This document shows, piece by piece, positions 57,693 through 64,000 of a stretch of DNA of 64,000 bases. Under the pieces are notes generated by a model. The model searched no databases and was not told the DNA's origin. It was given only the letters and a program-made list of their open reading frames with translations. Each line of letters starts with the position of its first letter. The first letter of the stretch is position 1. Source of the DNA: Desulfobacillus sp041396245 (lineage in GTDB: Bacteria > Pseudomonadota > Gammaproteobacteria > Burkholderiales > Rhodocyclaceae); the NCBI GenBank assembly GCA_041396245.1, contig JAWKYW010000002.1, forward strand, positions 62,001-126,000, given 5' to 3'. The translations under genes were made by a program, and so were the position numbers.

Positions 57693-58190
57693 ATGGATTA
57701 CCAGACCGCCGATCTCTGCGACAAACACGAAGAACGGGTGCGCGCCGGCGAACTGCGCGTGCTCGAACCCATGCTCAATTCCTACGGCGGTCGCGAAGCC
57801 TTCCACGGCCGCATCGCCACACTCAAGCTGCATGAGGACAACTCGCTGGTACGCAAGGCGCTGGAGTCACCCGGCGAGGGCCGCGTGCTGGTGGTCGATG
57901 GCGGCGGCAGCCTGCGCTGCGCCCTGGTCGGCGACCAGCTGGCGGCGCTCGGCGTGAAAAACGGCTGGGCCGGCATCGTCGTCTATGGCTGCATCCGCGA
58001 CTCGGCGGCGATCGGCGATATGGACATCGGCGTGCTGGCGCTGGACACCCATCCGCTCAAAAGCATCAAGCGGAATGTCGGCGAGGCGGACATTCCCGTC
58101 GATTTCGCCGGCGCGACCTTCCATCCGGGCCACTACCTCTACGCCGACGAGGATGGCGTGCTGGTGTCGCCGACCGCCCTGCTGACCTGA
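57693..58190 (+). CDS. rraA: RraA family protein
   Basis: 165-residue RraA/aldolase-fold protein. GRVLVVDGGGSLRCALVGDQ and GWAGIVVYGCIRDS are family hallmarks. In E. coli RraA inhibits RNase E, but many relatives are 4-hydroxy-4-methyl-2-oxoglutarate aldolases; the sequence alone does not decide. It stands alone between clpA and aceA. Confidence 0.9.
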   Translation: MDYQTADLCDKHEERVRAGELRVLEPMLNSYGGREAFHGRIATLKLHEDNSLVRKALESPGEGRVLVVDGGGSLRCALVGDQLAALGVKNGWAGIVVYGCIRDSAAIGDMDIGVLALDTHPLKSIKRNVGEADIPVDFAGATFHPGHYLYADEDGVLVSPTALLT

Positions 58191-58204
58191 AGCGCCGTCC
58201 CGGC

Positions 58205-58216
58205 GGGACTGACTTT
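58205..58216 (+). repeat. Dispersed motif, exact copy GGGACTGACTTT
   Basis: Exact 12-base copy, intergenic, 15 bases after the rraA stop. Confidence 0.8.
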
Positions 58217-58392
58217 CGATCCCCGCATGACGGACGCTCCCGCCGGCATCCCCCTCTTCCGTAACTTCCTTTTGCTGCATAGCAGCAGACTTTTCATTTC
58301 ACGCAATGAACAGCATTTCGCATTGCGTAATATTTCTTCTTACTATTTGTTTAACATAGATTAATAAATTATATATAAGACTTCATTTTCGG

Positions 58393-58421
58393 TTGTTGCT
58401 TCGCAAAATCCCCTCTATACT
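58393..58421 (+). promoter_or_regulatory. Probable aceA promoter
   Basis: TTGTTG (58393-58398), a 17-base spacer, TATACT (58416-58421); about 75 bases of leader to the ATG. The TTGC/GCAA dyad lies between the two hexamers. Confidence 0.5.
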
Positions 58422-58500
58422 TTCCACCTGAAACAAGTGCCGTCCGGCCAGATCCGGCCGGCCATTTTTTCTACCCCAAGCACTGACGAAGAGGACTGGA

Positions 58501-59811
<1,311 letters not shown>

Positions 59812-59828
59812 ACGTCGTTCGCTTCAGG

Positions 59829-59859
59829 AAAAAGCCACCCCGCGGGGTGGCTTTTTTTT
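59829..59859 (+). terminator. Terminator of aceA
   Basis: Perfect 18-base palindrome GCCACCCCGCGGGGTGGC preceded by five A and followed by eight T residues. Confidence 0.95.
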
Positions 59860-59890
59860 GCCGGTAGAATTGCCGCTGAAAGGAGTCATG

Positions 59891-60364
59891 ATGAAGCACC
59901 CCCTGACTGCATTGGTCCTGACGCTCGGCGCGACGCTCCCCGCCCTCGCCGACACCCTCGCCTGTCCCGATCCGGCCGACGCCGTGCAGGTCGGCACCTG
60001 TCCGTCGGAGGACGAACTGAAATACACCTTCACAGGCTATTGCAGCGACAACGCACGCATGTACGGCAAGAACACCGACACCTGTACCAGCTTCCGGAAC
60101 TACCGCAAGCTGAAAAACGTCGCCCTGTGGGAGTCGAAGGACGGCGCCTTCCAGGCCTACATCTCCTGCGACCTGCCGGAAGGCGCGCTGAAGAACCTCA
60201 AGCCCGTATCCATCGCCGTCACGAAACAAGGCAAGCTGACGCGGCTCGCCTGCCGCTACCCCGAAGGCGTCACTTTCACCCACCGAACCAAGGCGCAATG
60301 CAAGGTGCAGGGCGACGGCAACTGCGCCGCCGACCCGGCCGCATGCAAGGCAAGCTGCGACTGA
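59891..60364 (+). CDS. Secreted cysteine-rich protein, unknown function
   Basis: 157 residues. A signal peptide (MKHPLTALVLTLG to ALA) is followed by a mature protein with about nine cysteines (LACPDP, GTCPSE, GYCSDN, DTCTSF, ISCDL, LACRY, AQCKV, GNCAAD, AACKASC), suggesting disulfides in the periplasm. I do not recognise the family. AGGAG stands five bases before this ATG; the ATG one codon earlier is too close to it. It ends just before the repeat cluster. Confidence 0.78.
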   Translation: MKHPLTALVLTLGATLPALADTLACPDPADAVQVGTCPSEDELKYTFTGYCSDNARMYGKNTDTCTSFRNYRKLKNVALWESKDGAFQAYISCDLPEGALKNLKPVSIAVTKQGKLTRLACRYPEGVTFTHRTKAQCKVQGDGNCAADPAACKASCD

Positions 60365-60383
60365 TCATGGTCGCACATCCGGA

Positions 60384-60469
60384 GGGAGCGGCGTCCTAGC
60401 CGCGATTGCGCTCCGCAGGAAGTACCCTTGGGGCGCAGCCGCCGATATCGCGGCAAGGACGCCGCTCCC
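60384..60469. repeat. REP-like palindromic element 1
   Basis: Two 23-base arms (60384-60406 and 60447-60469) match as an inverted repeat at 22 positions; each outer end reads GGGAGCGGCGTCC. The 40-base centre contains a further imperfect inverted repeat (TGCGCTCC / GGGGCGCA). The structure folds as one long hairpin, typical of REP/BIME-type intergenic elements. Confidence 0.85.
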
Positions 60470-60587
60470 ACTCGGTGTTTCAGTAAGTGAAAGCAGGCAT
60501 CGGCAGGGAAGGTCGGTCCCTGAGATACGTCGATGGGAATGGCAGTGAGGGGCTGGAATCGGCCAGAAGCGGCCATGGCCATGGCGT

Positions 60588-60655
60588 GTAGGTCGGCCTT
60601 CAGGCCGACTTGGGCGCCTGTGTGACCGCCAAAGTCGGCCTGAAGACCGACCTAC
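60588..60655. repeat. REP-like palindromic element 2
   Basis: Two 24-base arms (60588-60611 and 60632-60655) match as an inverted repeat at 23 positions; the outer end reads GTAGGTCGGCCTTCAGG. The 20-base loop is GC-rich. It is unrelated in sequence to element 1. Confidence 0.85.
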
Positions 60656-60701
60656 AAATAAACCGCCGCAAGGGTCGAAAACACCCGCTCGCCGTCCTGC
60701 A

Positions 60702-60714
60702 GAGACTGATTTTT
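60702..60714 (+). repeat. Dispersed motif, near copy GAGACTGATTTTT
   Basis: Two mismatches to GGGACTGACTTTT, intergenic, within the repeat cluster. Confidence 0.6.
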
Positions 60715-60760
60715 TCCTGGACGATTCAGGCCCCCAGGCAGTTTTTCTCGCCGAATCGCA

Positions 60761-60772
60761 GGGACTGACTTT
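60761..60772 (+). repeat. Dispersed motif, exact copy GGGACTGACTTT
   Basis: Exact 12-base copy, 59 bases from the near copy at 60702 and in the same orientation. Confidence 0.8.
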
Positions 60773-60836
60773 CCCGGTAGTTGCTGACGATGCTTTGGGG
60801 CGGGCGGAATGCGGGACTTGTTACCCCTCACCCCTG

Positions 60837-60862
60837 CCCTCTCCCCGCTCGCGGGGAGAGGG
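60837..60862. repeat. Perfect hairpin repeat (CCCTCTCCCCGC type)
   Basis: 12-base arms CCCTCTCCCCGC / GCGGGGAGAGGG around TC. A widespread style of intergenic palindrome. It may also end transcription of the RcnB-like gene, although no T-run follows. Confidence 0.75.
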
Positions 60863-60876
60863 GCGCATGATGACAG

Positions 60877-61323
60877 CTAGCGAACGAGGTCCTCGACGGC
60901 GTCGAGCACCATGCTCGTCCCGACGGTGATGAGCAGGATGTCGGCGGCGATGCGCACGTAGCGGTGGCCGGCGGGCGGCGGAGGCAGGCGCAAGATCAGG
61001 TCGTGCGGCAGTTCGTAGTACGCCATATCGACGGGCAAGGGCCGGCCCAGGCCCCACTTCTTCGCCAGGCCCGACGGCATGCAGCCGTTGTTCTTCCTGG
61101 CCAGGCCGGGCGGGCATTTCTTTCCGGCATGGGGCTGGCCGCCGTAATACTCGGCGATGATGCGGCGGTGCTGCTCGCCGAAGCGCGTAGCGGCTGCGCT
61201 GCCGCGTTGTTCCTGTTTCATGCCGTGCTTGCCGCCGCCGGCCCAGTCGGGTTTGTCGGCGAGGGTTGGGGTGGCAGCGAGGAAAGCGGAAAGGGCGAGT
61301 GAGGCGGCGGTTGAATATTTCAT
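60877..61323 (-). CDS. RcnB/CigR-like secreted protein
   Basis: 148 residues. A signal peptide ending near TLA is followed by a Gly/Lys/His-rich segment, the KCPPGLARKNNGCMPSG motif of this family, and a C-terminal YVRIAADILLITVGTSMVLD hydrophobic stretch. Relatives affect nickel/cobalt export (RcnB) or virulence (CigR); no transporter is adjacent. AGGAG precedes the chosen ATG. Confidence 0.8.
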   Translation of the reverse strand: MKYSTAASLALSAFLAATPTLADKPDWAGGGKHGMKQEQRGSAAATRFGEQHRRIIAEYYGGQPHAGKKCPPGLARKNNGCMPSGLAKKWGLGRPLPVDMAYYELPHDLILRLPPPPAGHRYVRIAADILLITVGTSMVLDAVEDLVR

Positions 61324-61396
61324 GAGGCTTCTCCTGACGATCATGTCAATTCGGTTCTGGTTTCACGCTTCCGCGGGAATGACGATGTGGTTCGCA

Positions 61397-61867
61397 CTAC
61401 AGAAAACGGTCGAGCAGCTTGCGGCTGGGGCTGTCGATGGTGTTGAGGTCGCGTACGAGAAAATGGATGCCGTGGCTGTCCTCGATGAGCAGCCCGGATT
61501 TGCCGAGGCGGCGGATGAACTCTTCGCCCCATAGCACCAGGCTGGTCTCGCCGCGGTCGGTGTCGACCTGCCAGGTGCTCGGCGTGGCGAAGCTGGAGAC
61601 GCTTCGGATGCGGCGGATCTCCGGCATGAATTCGCGCCGGCCGAGTTCCTCCTCCACCAGTTGGCGCAGCGCGGCGGGCAAGGCGTCGAGGCGCTCGATC
61701 CAGCCGGCCTCGTGGCCGTCGGGACCGACCAGCGAGATGCCCTCGGCGGGCGCGGCGATGGGAAAGGCGCGCACCGGCACGACGCCCTCGGTCACATCGC
61801 CCTCGGCGGTGGTCAACACCAGGCGGCCGAAGGCGTTGCGAGTGAGTTCGAAAGCGGTCTCCATCAC
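61397..61867 (-). CDS. DUF1854 protein, cyanophycin-associated type
   Basis: 156-residue soluble protein. Recognisable stretches are GWIERLDALPA, RREFMPEIRRI and the ending DSPSRKLLDRFL. This family is normally encoded with the ABC exporter found here and linked by gene-neighbourhood naming to cyanophycin metabolism; its biochemical role is not known. It overlaps the exporter stop by four bases (ATGA). Confidence 0.82.
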   Translation of the reverse strand: MMETAFELTRNAFGRLVLTTAEGDVTEGVVPVRAFPIAAPAEGISLVGPDGHEAGWIERLDALPAALRQLVEEELGRREFMPEIRRIRSVSSFATPSTWQVDTDRGETSLVLWGEEFIRRLGKSGLLIEDSHGIHFLVRDLNTIDSPSRKLLDRFL

Positions 61868-64000
61868 TGTCCCTTCGTCTTGTGTTCGACGCGCGGCACT
61901 TCGAGGCCGGTTTCCTCGGCATCGACGTTGCGCGCCTGCGCCTGGTAGAGGCGGTAGTAGGCGCCTTCGCGCGCCATGAGTTCGTCGTGGTTGCCGACTT
62001 CGACGATGCGGCCGCGGTCCATCACCACCAGGCGGTCGGCCTTGCGCAGGGTGGACAGGCGGTGGGCGATGGCGATGGTGGTGCGGCCGCGCACCAGGTT
62101 GTCGAGCGCCTTCTGGATTTCCTTTTCCGTCTCGGTATCGACCGACGAGGTGGCCTCGTCGAGCATCAGGATGCGCGGATCGATGAGCAGCGCGCGGGCG
62201 ATGGAAATGCGCTGGCGCTCCCCGCCGGAAAGGCCCTGGCCGCGCTCGCCGACCAGCGAATCGTAGCCCTGCGCCAGGCGCAGGATGAACTCGTGGGCGT
62301 GCGCGGCGCGGGCGGCGGCGACGATTTCACCGCGCGTGGCGTCCGGCTTGCCGTAGGCGATGTTGTCGGCGATGGTGCCGAAGAAGAGGAAGGGCTCCTG
62401 CAGCACCAGGCCGATGTTGCGCCGGTAGTCGGCCACCGCCAGTTGGCGGATGTCGGCACCGTCGAGTCGGATGGCGCCTTCCGTCACGTCGTAAAAGCGG
62501 CAGATGAGGTTGACCAGCGTGGTCTTGCCCGAACCGCTGTGGCCGACCAGGCCGATCATCTCGCCCGGCTCGATGACGAGGTCGACGCCGCGCAGCACCG
62601 CGCGGTTGCCGTAGCGGAAGGCGACGTCGCGCAGCGCGATGCGGCCCTTCACCTCGGGCAGGCGCACCGGGTTGGCCGGCTCGGGCACGCTCGAGACGTG
62701 GTCGAGGATGTCGAACAGGCGCTTGGCGCCGGCGGCGGCGCGTTGCGTGGTCGACACGATGCGGCTCATCGAATCCAGCCGCGTGTAGAAGCGCGTGATG
62801 TAGGCGAGGAAGGCGGTCAGCACGCCGACCGTGATCTGGTCCTTCGACACCTGCCAGATGCCGAAGGCCCACACCACCAGCAGGCCGACTTCGGTGAGCA
62901 GGGTCACGGTCGGCGAGAACAGCGACCAGACGCGATTCACGCGGTCGTTCACCGTCAGGTTGATGGCGTTGGCGGCGCGGAAACGCTGGGTCTCGCGGCT
63001 TTCCTGGGCGAAGGCCTTGACGACGCGCACGCCGGGAATGGTGTCGGCCAGAACGTTGGAAATTTCCGACCAGATGCGGTCGGCCTTCTCGAAGCCGTTG
63101 CGCAGGCGGTCGCGCACCAGCTGGATCATCCAGGCGATGAAGGGCAGCGGCAGCAGCGTCACCAGCGCCAGCCAGGGGCTGATGGAGAACAGGATGACGG
63201 CGGTCATCGCGATCATCAGCACATCGGTGGCGAAGTCGAGTACCTGCACAGAGAGGAACTGGCAGATGCGGTCCGACTCGGAACCGATGCGCGCCATCAG
63301 GTCGCCGGTGCGCTTGCCGCCGTAGTATTCGAGCGACAGCCCCATCAGGTGCTCGAAGGTGACGGTGCGCAGGTCCGAGCCGATGTGCTCGGCCACCAGC
63401 GACAGGATGTATGTGCGCGCCCAGCCGAGGCCCCAGGCCACCAGCGCCGCGCCGAACAGGCCGGCCAGCAGCAGCACGACCACGTCGGTGTCGATGGGCC
63501 GACCGTTCTGGTAGGGAATCAGCACGTCGTCCATCAGCGGCATGGTCAGGTAGGGCGGCACCATGGCGGCGGCCGTCGATACCAGGGTCAGGGCGAAGCC
63601 CCAGAAGAGTTGCCAGCGATAGGGCCTGGCGAAGCGCCCCAGCCGAAGCAGGGTGCGCGTCGAGGGCGGGGCGTGGATCTCGCGGGCGCAGACCGGGCAT
63701 TCCTCTTCCCCGTCCAGGGGCGCGCCGCACTTGGGGCAGACATCCTCTTCCGGCCGTTCGGCCGGCCGCCCGGTCAGATGGCTTTCGAGTTGCCGCGCGA
63801 AGGCGTCGACCAGCCGCAGCGCGGCCGGATCGTGTGCGATGGTGTAGCGCCAGACGCCCAGGCGGGCGGTCTCATCGTGCAATTCCAGGCTGCCGACGCC
63901 GGCGTGGTCGTGATGGATCAGTTGCAGGCCCGGCCGGTAGGTCCACGCATGCCATCCCGATCCTTCCGCAGCGCACGCCAGCAACTGTCGCTCTGCGACG
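61864..64000 (-). CDS. ABC exporter with zinc-ribbon insert, cyanophycin-associated type (5' end beyond window)
   Basis: 711 residues are visible and the frame is open to the right edge. Near the visible start lies a soluble domain, then a zinc-ribbon-like CPKCGAPLDGEEECPVC, then a six-span type IV ABC transmembrane domain, and a nucleotide-binding domain with Walker A GHSGSGKTT, signature LSGGERQRIS and Walker B ILMLDEATSS. One polypeptide carries TMD and NBD, so a homodimer is expected. The N-terminal zinc ribbon is unusual for exporters. The substrate is unknown; the DUF1854 partner suggests cyanophycin metabolism. Confidence 0.87.
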   Translation of the reverse strand, partial: VAERQLLACAAEGSGWHAWTYRPGLQLIHHDHAGVGSLELHDETARLGVWRYTIAHDPAALRLVDAFARQLESHLTGRPAERPEEDVCPKCGAPLDGEEECPVCAREIHAPPSTRTLLRLGRFARPYRWQLFWGFALTLVSTAAAMVPPYLTMPLMDDVLIPYQNGRPIDTDVVVLLLAGLFGAALVAWGLGWARTYILSLVAEHIGSDLRTVTFEHLMGLSLEYYGGKRTGDLMARIGSESDRICQFLSVQVLDFATDVLMIAMTAVILFSISPWLALVTLLPLPFIAWMIQLVRDRLRNGFEKADRIWSEISNVLADTIPGVRVVKAFAQESRETQRFRAANAINLTVNDRVNRVWSLFSPTVTLLTEVGLLVVWAFGIWQVSKDQITVGVLTAFLAYITRFYTRLDSMSRIVSTTQRAAAGAKRLFDILDHVSSVPEPANPVRLPEVKGRIALRDVAFRYGNRAVLRGVDLVIEPGEMIGLVGHSGSGKTTLVNLICRFYDVTEGAIRLDGADIRQLAVADYRRNIGLVLQEPFLFFGTIADNIAYGKPDATRGEIVAAARAAHAHEFILRLAQGYDSLVGERGQGLSGGERQRISIARALLIDPRILMLDEATSSVDTETEKEIQKALDNLVRGRTTIAIAHRLSTLRKADRLVVMDRGRIVEVGNHDELMAREGAYYRLYQAQARNVDAEETGLEVPRVEHKTKGQ

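Larger units (their letters stand above)
58191..58500. other. 310-base gap upstream of aceA with an operator-like inverted repeat
   Basis: No gene. It contains an exact copy of the dispersed motif at 58205, then an AT-rich zone (58320-58390) and the aceA promoter. Inside lies a perfect 8-base inverted repeat, ACGCAATG (58301-58308) / CATTGCGT (58321-58328), and TTGC-TTC-GCAA at 58397-58407; either could bind a glyoxylate-shunt regulator. Confidence 0.6.

Noticed and set aside
60365..60876. Small genes in the 60.4-60.9 kb gap
   Set aside because: Open frames here run through inverted repeats, lack ribosome sites and show no protein-like composition.

Overview
The window looks like chromosomal core DNA from a high-GC betaproteobacterium, most likely Rhodocyclales (the Azoarcus/Thauera/Sulfuritalea neighbourhood). 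The evidence is the gene order (trxA-rho-rpmE; orn beside ste24-phhB-rsgA; exbB-exbD-lpxK-trm112-kdsB-adk; rpsT against murJ; aceK against icd; clpS-clpA) together with an anaerobic aromatic module (4-hydroxybenzoyl-CoA reductase) and the PPi-handling pair pfp/hppA. This is inference from gene content, not from a search. I see no rRNA, tRNA, CRISPR array, insertion sequence or prophage.

Layout. 1-5153: AddAB-type helicase/nuclease pair, cut by the left edge. 5169-7900: fdxA diverging from trxA, rho, rpmE. 7952-14927: membrane glycosyltransferase, pgi, orn, Ste24-type protease, phhB, rsgA, TRIC-type channel. 14976-20201: thiolase, CobD/AmpE-like protein, CoA-type Nudix, retropepsin-like protease, class I amidotransferase, yajQ, ppnP, DUF2788. 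20204-23639: argD-argF-argG transcribed leftward. 23760-25332: solitary parA and two small conserved proteins around an AT-rich gap. 25393-29670: rpsT, murJ, a PEBP-like protein and ggt. 29732-37028: a leftward run exbB-exbD-lpxK-trm112-kdsB-adk-pfp-hppA. 37454-39470: xseA and sodB, preceded by an inverted pair of DnaA boxes. 39518-49472: a molybdenum/tungsten block with tupA, an unknown protein, a ModE-like regulator, hcrCAB, fdhD and a PadB-like molybdopterin oxidoreductase. 49633-60364: DUF192, rluE, aceK, icd, a CBS protein, cspA, clpSA, rraA, aceA and a secreted Cys-rich protein. 60365-60876: a gene-free cluster of palindromic repeats. 60877-64000: an RcnB-like protein, DUF1854 and an ABC exporter of the cyanophycin-associated type, cut by the right edge.

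How the genes fit together. icd, its kinase/phosphatase aceK and isocitrate lyase aceA sit within 10 kb and form the TCA/glyoxylate branch-point control. adk, PPi-dependent phosphofructokinase and the proton-pumping pyrophosphatase form a PPi-economy run. The molybdoenzyme operon (PadB-like, fdhD, hcrC, hcrA, hcrB) has close gene junctions and one upstream control region holding an FNR-like site; beside it lie a ModE-like regulator and an orphan tungstate-binding protein.

The most unusual signal is a dispersed 12-13-base motif, GGGACTGACTTT(T). Four exact copies and at least six near copies are scattered through the window, almost all in the same orientation. Five lie between genes or at gene 3' ends, and two sit inside the 60.4-60.9 kb repeat cluster.
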